NCBI GenBank assembly: GCA_964473525.1
Contig: CAYYPK010000001.1
Span: 1 to 64,000 of the forward strand
Direction of reading: 5' to 3'
From: GCA-2687025 sp964473525
GTDB lineage: Bacteria; Poribacteria; WGA-4E; GCA-2687025
DNA length: 64,000 nt
In this document: in pieces, positions 42,230 to 50,560 of the stretch
Position numbering within the stretch: the first letter of the stretch is position 1
Layout of the letters: each line of letters begins with the position of its first letter
Made by a program: the position numbers and the translations under genes
The notes under the pieces: generated by a model
Told to the model about the DNA's origin: nothing
What the model saw: only the letters and a program-made list of their open reading frames with translations
Database searches by the model: none

Positions 42230-45091
42230 CTACGCGGGCTCGGCTGCGGTCGCGCGGGTGACGAAGACCACGAGCCAGGTCGACCCGATCTTCGCAGCGA
42301 CGCGCACGAAGTGCTCGTACTCCGTTCCCGTGGACTCGTCGGCGCAGGTGTATTCCCAGCGCCTGCCGATGGTCAGTCCGTCGAAGCCGTCAGATGTGGG
42401 GCCGCTGTGGCTTCGCAGGATCAGGTCCGTGGTGTAGTCGTTGTCGTGGCGCCGGAGCACGCGCACGACGCCGACTCCTGGCGCGAACCAGGACTGCTGC
42501 GCGCCAGACACGTACCCGATGGCGTCGCCCTGCGGCGGGCGTCCGGCGCCCCTGCCGACGTGCAGCTCGTGCTTGCTCTCGATCAGAGCGCAGCCGTCGA
42601 ACTGGCCTCCCGGCGTCGTCACGCTGGCGGCGGTCTCTGCAAGCACGCTGTTGACCATCGCGCTTTCGCCACCCCACGGCATCCGCACGTTGAGGCGGTC
42701 GGAGTCGGCGGCTCCGACCTCCTTCGTTAGCACTTGTATGCCCAGGTAAGGCCCGATCATTGCGAACGACGTGAGAGGGAAACCTGGCGGCCCAGGCGGG
42801 TACCCGTAGTACGTGCAAGAGGACGAGTTGGCGCCGTCAACATGCCCGTCTTTCTCCAGGAGTCGGATTTCACCGGAGCAGTAGCCATGTACGTCGTCCT
42901 CCGGCACGACGCTGTCGAGCAGGAAGCGGTCTGCCCAGCTCTCGGCGTTGGCTGTGCCAACAACGTCGCCTGCATCCGCGGAGATTGCGGCTGACGCGCG
43001 GAGGGCCTCCTGCGCCTCATCGCCCCGCCCTGAGTCCTTCAGCCCCACGCCCAGGAGCCACGTTGCCCTGCTGCGCGCCTGCCAGCACCCGTCGGCGTCC
43101 GCGGCCCCTACCAGTTCCCGCGCGCGCTCCACGGCCAGGTCGGGAGGCAACTTCCCGTCCACTTCCTGCAGCCGCCACCTCGCGTCGATCTCCCGCCGGG
43201 GCGGGCCGACCTCCGCGTACAGGTCGGCGATCTCCGCCGCAGTCGCCTGTCGCGCCTCGGGGCCAGCGTCGTCCGTCATTCTCGCCCGTCTTGCTTCGAG
43301 GGAGGCGGCAAGGCCCGCCGCATCGCCGCTCGCGCGCTCGCACTCGAGCATCCGCTCAACGTGCGCGTCGCAAAGATCGTCCTCGGGCTCCCCTGCCACG
43401 GTCGCGGACGACAGGAACGCGGTCGACCCGGCGACAGCCACGACCCGCGCCAGATCCTCGTAGATGGCTAGCGGCTTCGGGCCGCCATACCCGCCGTGCG
43501 TCCACTGGTACCGCCACTGCGCGCCGACATGCAGCGGGAGGTAGTCGTCGCCCGCTGCCTCGTAGCTCATGAGGGCGAGGGTGCGGACGCGGTCGTTGTG
43601 GGTGTCGTGGCGGATCTTCACGCAGCCGACGCCGCGCGCGTACCACGCCACTCGCTCTCCCCCGTGCGCTCGCGCTACGTAGGCGGGCGACACACTCCCG
43701 TCGGGAGCCGTGATGACAGTGCGAACCCGTAGGCAGCCCTCGAACCTCCCAGCTGGCGTGACGACGATGTCGGAGTCGCTCTCGACTGCCGAGCGGCTGA
43801 CGAGATCGTAGCCGTCAGGCAGGGGCCATAGCATGGCGGCGCCCGTCTTCCTGTCGACCTGGTCCGTCCATATGGCGCCCACGGTGAGATCCGACCCCAG
43901 GAGGCGGGCGGGGTACAGCAGCCACGCCAGCGCCGTGGCCGGGGACGGGCCTCCCGCGCCGTAGTTCCTCGACGAGGCGGGCGTTTCGAGGGTGATGCCC
44001 TCAGCGTCCTGGGTCAGAGCGAACCCGGCCATCGCATAGCCGCCCGTGCCGCCCGACACCCACACGCCTGGTAGTCCGTCGCACAGGTCCACGGCGGCCT
44101 GCATCTGCGCCGCGTGGGCGTGGTCGTCGAGCGCGCGGAACCGTTCCACTGCCTTGGCCGCGGCGTTGCGCCCGGCTTCGAACTCCCGACTACGGAGGTA
44201 CGCGGCCACGAGGTCTTTGCAGAGACGCGCGGCGTCCTCGTCCTGCCCTGCTTCGTCCGCGGTGGCAATGGCTTGCAGGTAGTCGTGCGTCGCGCCCGGG
44301 ACATCGCCGATCCAAGTCGCGCGCGCGTCGCCACGCATCCCAAGCGCCTCGACGCGGCCCATAGCCACCTGGGGGTCCGACGACGTGGGGTCCAGCGACG
44401 CGAGCGCGTCGTCCACTCCTGCGAGGAACGCGCTCTTCTCCCACTTCTCGTTGGCGTCCTTCGCGCGACCCATGGCGGCGGCGACGATCTCGGCGATACG
44501 CGCGTCCGCCATGCGCTCTGCCTGGAACGTCTCGCGGAGCATCGGCTCCATCCTCTCCTGCATCAGCCGTCGGGCGCGGTGCATGCGACCGACGACTGTC
44601 GTCACGGGCACGCCCAGGAATTCTGCGATCTCGGCGTACGACCAGTCCGCGATATAGTGCAGCGTCAGCGTGAGTCGGAGCGCCTCGGGGAGACGGGCTA
44701 GCGCCTGGCGCACTCGCCCTGAATCCTCAGCGGACGCTAGACGCTCGTCGACGCCCACGACGTCCGTCGCCTCGCCGGCCGGGCCGAGGTGCTCCAACGG
44801 TACGGTGTCCCGCTGCCGACGCCATCTCATCCGGCACTCGTTCTGCGCGATGGTCTTTAGCCACGGGCCAAAACGCGCTGGGTTCTGGAGCTGCCCCAGC
44901 CGCGTGTACGCCGTGACAAACGCCTCTTGCACGATGTCCTGTGTGTCCGTGAAGTTGCCCATGAGGTGGTACACGAGGCCCTGCACGCCAGCTTGGTATT
45001 CACGCACCAACGCCTCAAAGCTCGCCTTGTCACCCGCCAGCGTGCGGCTTACATGGAGCGCGACGGACTGCGCGCGAAGCTCGGAAGCCAT
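42230..45091 (-). CDS. ECF sigma factor fused to a long duplicated C-terminal region
   Basis: About 953 residues from the ATG at 45091; an in-frame GTG 12 nt earlier is possible. Residues 15-95 are sigma-70 region 2 (ALVREYQAGVQGLVYHLMGN, DIVQEAFVTAYTRL, WLKTIAQNECRMRWRR) and 120-180 are region 4 with the helix-turn-helix YAEIAEFLGVPVTTVVGRMH. The following 770 residues are unlike any standard ECF. They hold a helical, TPR-like part (about 240-340) and two copies of a beta-rich unit (about 380-566 and 765-945) that share TPAGRFEGC/TPGGQFDGC, WYARGVGCVKI/WFAPGVGVVRV and VGAQWRY/IGRRWEY. There is no membrane helix and no anti-sigma gene adjacent. The C-terminal part is probably an in-cis sensor or regulator. 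Confidence 0.85.
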   Translation of the reverse strand: MASELRAQSVALHVSRTLAGDKASFEALVREYQAGVQGLVYHLMGNFTDTQDIVQEAFVTAYTRLGQLQNPARFGPWLKTIAQNECRMRWRRQRDTVPLEHLGPAGEATDVVGVDERLASAEDSGRVRQALARLPEALRLTLTLHYIADWSYAEIAEFLGVPVTTVVGRMHRARRLMQERMEPMLRETFQAERMADARIAEIVAAAMGRAKDANEKWEKSAFLAGVDDALASLDPTSSDPQVAMGRVEALGMRGDARATWIGDVPGATHDYLQAIATADEAGQDEDAARLCKDLVAAYLRSREFEAGRNAAAKAVERFRALDDHAHAAQMQAAVDLCDGLPGVWVSGGTGGYAMAGFALTQDAEGITLETPASSRNYGAGGPSPATALAWLLYPARLLGSDLTVGAIWTDQVDRKTGAAMLWPLPDGYDLVSRSAVESDSDIVVTPAGRFEGCLRVRTVITAPDGSVSPAYVARAHGGERVAWYARGVGCVKIRHDTHNDRVRTLALMSYEAAGDDYLPLHVGAQWRYQWTHGGYGGPKPLAIYEDLARVVAVAGSTAFLSSATVAGEPEDDLCDAHVERMLECERASGDAAGLAASLEARRARMTDDAGPEARQATAAEIADLYAEVGPPRREIDARWRLQEVDGKLPPDLAVERARELVGAADADGCWQARSRATWLLGVGLKDSGRGDEAQEALRASAAISADAGDVVGTANAESWADRFLLDSVVPEDDVHGYCSGEIRLLEKDGHVDGANSSSCTYYGYPPGPPGFPLTSFAMIGPYLGIQVLTKEVGAADSDRLNVRMPWGGESAMVNSVLAETAASVTTPGGQFDGCALIESKHELHVGRGAGRPPQGDAIGYVSGAQQSWFAPGVGVVRVLRRHDNDYTTDLILRSHSGPTSDGFDGLTIGRRWEYTCADESTGTEYEHFVRVAAKIGSTWLVVFVTRATAAEPA

Positions 45092-45242
45092 CCTCGAATC
45101 CACCTACATGGGCCCGGTCATCTGGCTAGTAGATGCGGGACACCGCCGGGGCTTTACGAAAATCTGGCGCGCGCTCGACCGCGGCGCCTATGGGAAGGCC
45201 TGGTGACGAGCGACGACGCGCATGCGGCGTCCTTGGCGCTGT

Positions 45243-45270
45243 GTGACGCGCGTCTGTTGAGACGCGTCAC
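45243..45270. terminator. Strong hairpin at the 3' end of the selenoprotein candidate
   Basis: GTGACG / CGTCAC plus CGTCT / AGACG stems with a GTTG loop and a 2-nt bulge, overlapping the TGA stop of the minus-strand gene. No U-run follows, so it is a 3'-end hairpin rather than a classical intrinsic terminator. Confidence 0.45.
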
Positions 45271-45623
45271 GGCTTGGCAGCGTCCTGGACGATCTTGGGC
45301 TTGTAGTCCTCGCCCTGCGCCTTGCCCGCTTCGCGGATGGCGGCGAGCAAGCTCCGCTCCGTCATCTGGTTCGCGTCGTATTCCACACGAAACGCCTTCG
45401 TATCGAGGTCAAACGAGGCTGCCTTGACTGCTTCCTGCCCTACCAGGGCAGTTGTGACCGCAGTGGGTCACTCCATTCACAACACGCCGTTGTGCTCCGC
45501 CATGCCATCGACGGCGATCGTGACCTTGCGGAACGACTTCCCGGCCGGAGCTTCCGCAGTCGAACAAGCCTGTACGAGCAGCAACGGCGTCAGCAGAACG
45601 AACCCCAACGCAAGCCGTGTCAT
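45267..45623 (-). CDS. Candidate selenoprotein: MerP/HMA-like lipoprotein with a UxxU motif (two in-frame TGA)
   Basis: 118 codons if TGA at 45477-45479 (codon 49) and 45468-45470 (codon 52) are read as selenocysteine. Start ATG at 45623. Lipoprotein signal MTRLALGFVLLTPLLLVQAC with lipobox. The mature part follows the heavy-metal-associated fold: KVTIAVDGM (33-41), U49-M-E-U52-P53, then TAVTTALVG, AASFDLDTKAFRVEYD (68-83) and SLLAAIREAGK (91-101). In MerP and related proteins the metal site is C-x-x-C-P-x-x-V-x-x-A-L; here both Cys codons are TGA and everything around them is conserved. A seven-residue insertion lies between GM and the first U. The likely role is membrane-tethered binding or reduction of a soft metal. 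The alternative is a pseudogene with two TGA codons hitting exactly both cysteines. Confidence 0.75.
45435..45451 (-). promoter_or_regulatory. Candidate bacterial SECIS hairpin
   Basis: On the minus strand CTGCCCTGGTAGGGCAG folds into a 7-bp stem with a GGU apical loop. The stem begins 16 nt and the loop G lies 24 nt after the second TGA, within the distance range of known bacterial SECIS elements, whose apical loop also carries a G/GU. A second hairpin (45454-45471; GTGACC / GGTCAC) sits between, containing the second TGA in its stem. Confidence 0.55.
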
Positions 45624-45715
45624 CCTCGATATTCCCTTCAGCGTGGTACAGTTTGGCCGCGCGTCACACGCAGCCTCGCGTCCGATTCGAAAACGAGGAC
45701 GAGGCGGCGATGTAG

Positions 45716-45892
45716 GCGGAAGCCGCGACCGTCTCCGACGACGGACACACGATTGGCGCTACGGCGGTGACGTGGATCAGCACACCGCACTTCTACAAGA
45801 GCGGCCGCATCATCGCCATATACGTCGGGACGGACAACTCGTTCACGAGCACGCTTCGCGGCATCCTGGGCGACCCCTTCGCGAAGGGTTAG
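45716..45892 (+). pseudogene. 58-codon conserved-looking C-terminal fragment without start
   Basis: Plus-strand frame reading AEAATVSDDGHTIGATAVTW, then PHFYKSGRIIAIYVGTDNS and LRGILGDPFAKG before a TAG at 45890. It looks like the C-terminal half of a small globular protein. Its stop overlaps the stop of the convergent lipoprotein gene by 2 nt, a typical real-gene junction. Upstream, an in-frame TAG (45713-45715) directly follows an ATG, and no start codon is available inside. It is therefore a truncated gene, or one with an unusual start. Family not recognised. Confidence 0.5.
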
Positions 45893-46617
45893 AGGCCCGG
45901 GTCGAGGACCGCCTTCGCGATGACGCCATCGCGCACGAAGTTTGGCGTCGACACGCCGTCGTCGTTGCTCCCGAGACGTGTAATCGCCAGGATGCCGATG
46001 GCGTTGGCGCCGTCCTGAAGGTTCGGGCCGATGGGATACCGGCGTGGTCTCATGTCGGGCAGCGCGCCGTGCTCGGTGCGGCGATAGCCTTCTGGCGGCG
46101 CATCGCCCTCGCCGCCAGGCTTCACGGCGTGGCCGTTCACGAACACCTGCACCGCGATGGCGCCGGACGCCATGACGTCGACGTAGGCGGTGGCAAGATC
46201 GCTGGCGTCTCCAGGAACCTCGAATTCGCGCCGCAAGTGCACGACGCGTCGCCTGTTCGCGATGGCGTTCGCCTCGCCGAAGGCGAACTCCCGCTCGGGG
46301 TACCACACCCACGCGCTGCCGTCGAATTGCCCGCTCTCGCCCGTCCGGTCGATGTGCGACGTCACCGGTAGCCAGTCGCGCGTTCCGTAGTTCGGGGCCG
46401 CCCACCTGCGCGTCTCCTCGCCTTCCCCGGTGTGCGTTACGAACGGCTTGTTCGCCGCTAGCGCCTGCCACGACGAGTCGGTGGCGACGATGACTTGCGC
46501 GCTGGCGGCCTCCTGGCCGCCGGGCCGGCCTTGGCGCGTCGCTGACAGCTCCGCGCATCCCAACGCCCCCATCACGCATATCAGCGCGATCCACGCTGTG
46601 GACTGGATTGCTCTCAC
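45889..46617 (-). CDS. Lipoprotein with galactose-binding-like domain
   Basis: About 242 residues from a GTG at 46617 preceded by AGGAGG at 6 nt; an ATG 48 nt upstream would add an unlikely charged extension. Signal WIALICVMGALGC with lipobox LGC. The mature part has YGTRDWLPVTSHIDR, SAWVWYPERE, VVHLRREFEVPGDASDLATA and GAIAVQVFVNGHAV, resembling the beta-sandwich binding modules found near glycoside hydrolases. No catalytic residues are visible. Unlike the non-lipidated secreted proteins here, it lacks the GKLAT-W tag. Confidence 0.75.
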   Translation of the reverse strand: MRAIQSTAWIALICVMGALGCAELSATRQGRPGGQEAASAQVIVATDSSWQALAANKPFVTHTGEGEETRRWAAPNYGTRDWLPVTSHIDRTGESGQFDGSAWVWYPEREFAFGEANAIANRRRVVHLRREFEVPGDASDLATAYVDVMASGAIAVQVFVNGHAVKPGGEGDAPPEGYRRTEHGALPDMRPRRYPIGPNLQDGANAIGILAITRLGSNDDGVSTPNFVRDGVIAKAVLDPGL

Positions 46618-46778
46618 GATGTTCCTCCTGCGTGCGTCACACGGGTCGTCGCGCGTCGGCGACATAGTCTACCGCCTGCCCGCATGTCTCGCACAGCGCG
46701 ACGCCACTTGCGCGCGCGCGACGCGCCCGGGATTATGGGCGTGGCCGCCGCCGCAAGGGCCCGCGACGAGGAGGAGAA

Positions 46779-47663
46779 ATGGACGCGAGGGAACGCTACT
46801 ACTGGGATCTCACCGGTCACTTGGTCGTGCGGAACGTGCTCGATCAGGCTGAGATCGACGAGGTGAACGCCGCGCTGGAAGTCGTCAAGGAAGGGGTGCG
46901 CGAGGGCCGCCCAGGTCGTGGGTCGCAGGGCTCTGACGCGTTGGACGGCACGCCCGCGCGATGGTACGGCGGCGAGAACCTGCTGGACCTCCCAAAGCCC
47001 CACTGCGAGCCGTTCCGCAAGCTTCTGGCGCATCCTCAGATCGTGAGACGGCTGAACGTGATGTGTGGCTCCGGCTTCCGTCTGGACCACGGGCCGCAGT
47101 TCAACAACGCGCAGCCCGGCACGGAGGGTCTGACGCTGCACGGCCAGGGCGAGCCGCACGGAGAGTGGGTCGCGTACCACCACCAGAACGGTAAGCCGTA
47201 CTGCGGCGGCGTCACGGTCACGTGGAACCTCACCGACTGCCCAGCCGGAGCGGGAGGCTTTGCCGCTGTTCCCGGGAGCCACAAATCCAAGTACCGCATG
47301 CCGCGCGGCGTGCGCCTGTGCGACGACGACCTGGGAACCGTCGTGAACCCCGAGATACGCGCGGGCGACGCGCTCTTCTTTATGGACGGCGCGCAGACCC
47401 ACGGCACGCTCCCGTGGACGAACGAATGGGAGCGTCGGTCCATCCTGTTCAAGTACGCCTCGCGCACGTCGTGCCGCACGGGCATCGCCACCCAGATTAG
47501 CCCTCCCGAGGTGTACTGGGATGAGGCCACGGTCGAGGACATGACGCCCGAGGAACGCGCGGTCATGTTTGGGCCGTGCTCGAACCCTCGGAGCGACGGC
47601 CCGTATCTGACCGTGCGCGACGACGGGACTGTGTCGCTCGAGAAACCGGACAGCGTGGGTTAG
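46779..47663 (+). CDS. PhyH-family protein, paralogue with altered metal site (1)
   Basis: 294 residues; AGGAGG 4 nt before the ATG. Opens YYWDLTGHLVVRNVLDQAEI, as PhyH enzymes do, and has GGFAAVPGSHKS and THGTLPWTNEWERRSILFKY. Where the Fe ligand pair HxD is expected, the sequence is AYHHQNGKP, so the carboxylate ligand is replaced by Gln or Asn. The downstream paralogue shows the same Y-H-x-Q-N-G. It may use another ligand set, bind a different metal, or be non-catalytic. It is the first gene of a four-gene operon (PhyH, PhyH, enolase-type, oxidoreductase). Confidence 0.85.
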   Translation: MDARERYYWDLTGHLVVRNVLDQAEIDEVNAALEVVKEGVREGRPGRGSQGSDALDGTPARWYGGENLLDLPKPHCEPFRKLLAHPQIVRRLNVMCGSGFRLDHGPQFNNAQPGTEGLTLHGQGEPHGEWVAYHHQNGKPYCGGVTVTWNLTDCPAGAGGFAAVPGSHKSKYRMPRGVRLCDDDLGTVVNPEIRAGDALFFMDGAQTHGTLPWTNEWERRSILFKYASRTSCRTGIATQISPPEVYWDEATVEDMTPEERAVMFGPCSNPRSDGPYLTVRDDGTVSLEKPDSVG

Positions 47664-47672
47664 GGGCAGACA

Positions 47673-48551
47673 ATGACATTCGAACACCACCGCGTGTCCG
47701 ACGAAGAGATGTACGTGTTCGACACGCGCGGCTACTTGGTTGTGCCGGGCGTCCTGAGCGACGCGGAGATCGACGCCGCCAACACCGCGTTGAACGCGAA
47801 GATGGACGGCGCGACCACGCTCGAGGCGGGCAGCCTGTCGGGTGGGGCGGCGCGTCTGTCCGGGTCGTCAGGTCGCACGCAACTGACCGGCATGCTGGGA
47901 TGGGAGCCGGAACACCGGGCGCCGTTCCGCAGCATGCTGGTGCATCCGGTCGTCGTGTCTCGCCTGAACGCCTTCACCGGTCGCGGCTTTCGACTCGATC
48001 ACGGGCCGCTGCTCATCAGCGGACGGAAGGGCGCCGAGGGGCACCGCCTGCACGGCGCAGGCGAGCCGTTTAGCCAGTCGGTGTGGTACCACCAGCAGAA
48101 CGGGCGCATCTACTGCCGTGGCATCACCGTCGCGTGGCAACTCGCGGACTGTGGCCCGGGCGATGGCGGATTCGCGGTAGTGCCGGGAAGCCACAAGACG
48201 GCGGAACCAACGCCCAACGAGGTGCGCACGCTGGACGACGACATGGGCCTCGTCGAACAACCCGTCATGGAGGCGGGCGATGTGCTGTTCTTCGCGGAGA
48301 CAGCGACGCACGGCACGCTTCCCTGGCAGGCGGACCACGAGCGTCGGTCAGTGTTGTACAAGTACGCCGCGCGAGGGGCCGCGCGCGCCGTCGGCAAGCA
48401 CTTCACGCCACGCGACCGGTACGGCGACTGGACCGACGAGCTGACGCCCGAGCAGCAAGCCCTGCTCTACGGCCCGGGCGTGCACCATGGCGGCAGCTTG
48501 CCGCTGCTGGAGTCGGACGGCGAGACGGCGTGGGTCGTGGACAGGAAGTAG
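47673..48551 (+). CDS. PhyH-family protein, paralogue with altered metal site (2)
   Basis: 292 residues, 9 nt after the previous stop. Clear tandem duplicate: FDTRGYLVVPGVLSDAEI, WYHQQNGRIYCRGITVAW, GGFAVVPGSHK, THGTLPWQADHERRSVLYKY, and LTPEQQALLYGPG, which parallels MTPEERAVMFGPC of its neighbour. It lacks the canonical HxD as well. Two side-by-side members suggest a heteromer or successive steps on one substrate, probably feeding the dehydratase-like enzyme downstream. Confidence 0.85.
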   Translation: MTFEHHRVSDEEMYVFDTRGYLVVPGVLSDAEIDAANTALNAKMDGATTLEAGSLSGGAARLSGSSGRTQLTGMLGWEPEHRAPFRSMLVHPVVVSRLNAFTGRGFRLDHGPLLISGRKGAEGHRLHGAGEPFSQSVWYHQQNGRIYCRGITVAWQLADCGPGDGGFAVVPGSHKTAEPTPNEVRTLDDDMGLVEQPVMEAGDVLFFAETATHGTLPWQADHERRSVLYKYAARGAARAVGKHFTPRDRYGDWTDELTPEQQALLYGPGVHHGGSLPLLESDGETAWVVDRK

Positions 48552-48570
48552 CGACTGGGAGACAGCGCAC

Positions 48571-49704
48571 ATGAAGATCACGGCGATGCGCACGTTCATG
48601 ACGGTGTTTGGCGGCCGGCCGCGGGCGCTCATCAAGGTCGAGACCGACGAGGGCATCCACGGCTGGGGAGAGGCGTACTGCCACGGCCCGGAACTCGCCA
48701 TCGAGCCGCTTGTCGATTACATCTTCGAGATGATCAAGGGCGAGGATCCACGGCGTATCGAGTTCATCATGCTCAAGCTGTTTCAGCAGTTCCGATTCCC
48801 GCCGGGCGCGCTCGGCCTCGCGGCGATGTCGGGCCTGGACCACGCTCTGTGGGACATCAGCGGGAAGGCGGCGGACCTGCCCGTGTACATGCTGCTGGGC
48901 GGCAAGGCGCGGGACCGAGTCCAGGTGTACCGCTCGGTCGGTGGGTCCTCCGGCAAGGCGGCGGCGGACGCGGCGCACAAGCTGCACGACGACTGGGGAT
49001 TCACGGCGTTCAAGACGGGGCCGTTCCAGCTCCCGCCCGAGTCGACGCGGTGGGGTCTGATATGCAGCGCGGCAGCGGAGTACTTCGAAGAGATCCGCCA
49101 GAACACGCCGGACGCATGGGAGTTCGGGTTCGACCCGCACGCGAAGATCTTCGAACCCGTTCGTGCGCTACAGCTCGCGAACGCTCTGGCGCCGTACGAC
49201 CCTTACTTCTACGAGGAGCCGCTGCGGCCGGAGCACATCCCAGCGTGGTCGAGGCTGCGGGCGCAGATGCAGGTCCCGCTGGCGACGGGCGAAAGCCTGT
49301 ACACGCGGTTCGAGTTCCTGGACCTGCTCGCGAACCAGGCGGCGGACATCATACAGCCGGACATCTGCGCGTGCGGCGGACTGCTCGAGATGCGGAAGAT
49401 CGCTGCCATTGCCGAGGCGCACTATGTCTCTGTCGCGCCCCACAACCCGATGGGGCCGCTCGCCACTGCGGTGAACGTGCATTTCGCCGTCTCAACGCCC
49501 AACTTCAAGATACTCGAGTACCTGCTGCCGGGCGACAACCACTGGCTCGACGATCCGTACACGCCGGTGGACGGGTACCTGGAGCCGCGCGACCGCCCGG
49601 GCCTCGGCGTCGAGGTGGACGAGGACGCCATCGCCAACGACGAGTACGTGCACTGGCAGCGGACGTGCAAGCTGCGTCCCGACGGGTCCACCGACTACAT
49701 CTAG
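48571..49704 (+). CDS. Enolase-superfamily (mandelate racemase/galactonate dehydratase-like) enzyme
   Basis: 377 residues from the ATG at 48571; earlier in-frame sequence lies inside the previous gene. Capping domain ALIKVETDEGIHGWGEAYCH; barrel with AFKTGPFQ, FGFDPHAKI (metal Asp), YEEPLRPEH (Glu), TGESLYTRFEF (Glu) and the C-terminal APHNPMGPLATAVN, which supplies a catalytic His as in D-galactonate-type acid-sugar dehydratases. It probably dehydrates a sugar acid. It follows the PhyH pair by 19 nt in one operon. Confidence 0.87.
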   Translation: MKITAMRTFMTVFGGRPRALIKVETDEGIHGWGEAYCHGPELAIEPLVDYIFEMIKGEDPRRIEFIMLKLFQQFRFPPGALGLAAMSGLDHALWDISGKAADLPVYMLLGGKARDRVQVYRSVGGSSGKAAADAAHKLHDDWGFTAFKTGPFQLPPESTRWGLICSAAAEYFEEIRQNTPDAWEFGFDPHAKIFEPVRALQLANALAPYDPYFYEEPLRPEHIPAWSRLRAQMQVPLATGESLYTRFEFLDLLANQAADIIQPDICACGGLLEMRKIAAIAEAHYVSVAPHNPMGPLATAVNVHFAVSTPNFKILEYLLPGDNHWLDDPYTPVDGYLEPRDRPGLGVEVDEDAIANDEYVHWQRTCKLRPDGSTDYI

Positions 49705-49734
49705 GGACGCCGAACACACCGAGGTAGCTGAGCC

Positions 49735-50526
49735 ATGACCAGTATCGCCCTGTTCGGAGCGGGAGGCGGCATGGGCCGCCACCTGACAAGCAGGCTGAAG
49801 GACGGCGGCTACGACCTGCGGTGCGTTGAGATTGGCGAAGCCGGGGTGCGGGCGCTCGCGGAGATGGGCGTCGATGTCACGCCACAGGACGCCGCCCTCG
49901 CGGGCGTCGACGTCGTCATATTCGCCCTTCCAGACGCCGTGGTTGGCAAGGTATCACACGCGATCGTGCCGGCGATCCCGGCGGGCGCGATGGTGTTCTC
50001 GCTGGACGTGTCCGCCGCGCTCGCGGGCGTGCTGTGCGTCCGCGACGACCTCTCGTACTTCTTTGCGCACCCGTGTCACCACAACATCCTGCGCCCGGGC
50101 GAGAAGTCCCAACACCTCACCTGCGCCCTGATGCAGGGGCCGGAGGAGGCGTACGCGCTGGGCGAGGAGATTGCGCGCGCGATCCACGGGCCGATCTCGA
50201 AGACGCACCGCCTCACTGTCGAACAGATGGGTCTCCTTGAGCCTGCCCTTGCCGAGACCGTCGGCCTCGCGTGCCTAGCGCTCTTACGCGACGCTGTCGA
50301 AGAGACCGCGAGTCACGGCGTCCCACGTGAGGCGGCAGAGGAGTTCCTGCTGGGGCATCTCAGCTGCCTGTCCGCGTTCTTCGGTGGCGGTCGCCTCTCG
50401 GATGGCGCCGTGCTCACGATGGAACGCGGCAAGGAGAGGCTGTTCCAGCCGAACTGGCGGGAGCTGCTTACCCCGGAGAGCGCGTTGCGAGAGGCGCGGG
50501 CGATCGTGGGCGCCGACGAGGGTTAG
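49735..50526 (+). CDS. NAD(P)-binding oxidoreductase, phosphogluconate dehydrogenase-like (PGDH_C type)
   Basis: 263 residues. Rossmann motif IALFGAGGGMGRHL at the N-terminus, then VDVVIFALPDAVVGKV and AMVFSLDVSAAL; the C-terminal helical part (FFAHPCHHNIL, TVEQMGLLEPALAETVGLACL, EFLLGHLSCLSAFFGG) fits the phosphogluconate dehydrogenase-related PGDH_C family. It may reduce or oxidise the product of the preceding acid-sugar dehydratase. It is the last gene of the operon, with a 30-nt gap to the gene before. Confidence 0.8.
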   Translation: MTSIALFGAGGGMGRHLTSRLKDGGYDLRCVEIGEAGVRALAEMGVDVTPQDAALAGVDVVIFALPDAVVGKVSHAIVPAIPAGAMVFSLDVSAALAGVLCVRDDLSYFFAHPCHHNILRPGEKSQHLTCALMQGPEEAYALGEEIARAIHGPISKTHRLTVEQMGLLEPALAETVGLACLALLRDAVEETASHGVPREAAEEFLLGHLSCLSAFFGGGRLSDGAVLTMERGKERLFQPNWRELLTPESALREARAIVGADEG

Positions 50527-50560
50527 CGTCGGGCCGCCTCCGCCAGGGGATCCCTCGCTC

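Noticed and set aside
45322..46371. 349-codon plus-strand frame covering the selenoprotein candidate and lipoprotein gene
   Set aside because: Opposite strand to two genes with clear signal peptides and domain motifs; translation is low-complexity.
45638..46594. 318-codon minus-strand frame in another phase of the lipoprotein gene
   Set aside because: Arg-rich shadow; the lipoprotein frame has the ribosome binding site, lipobox and fold.
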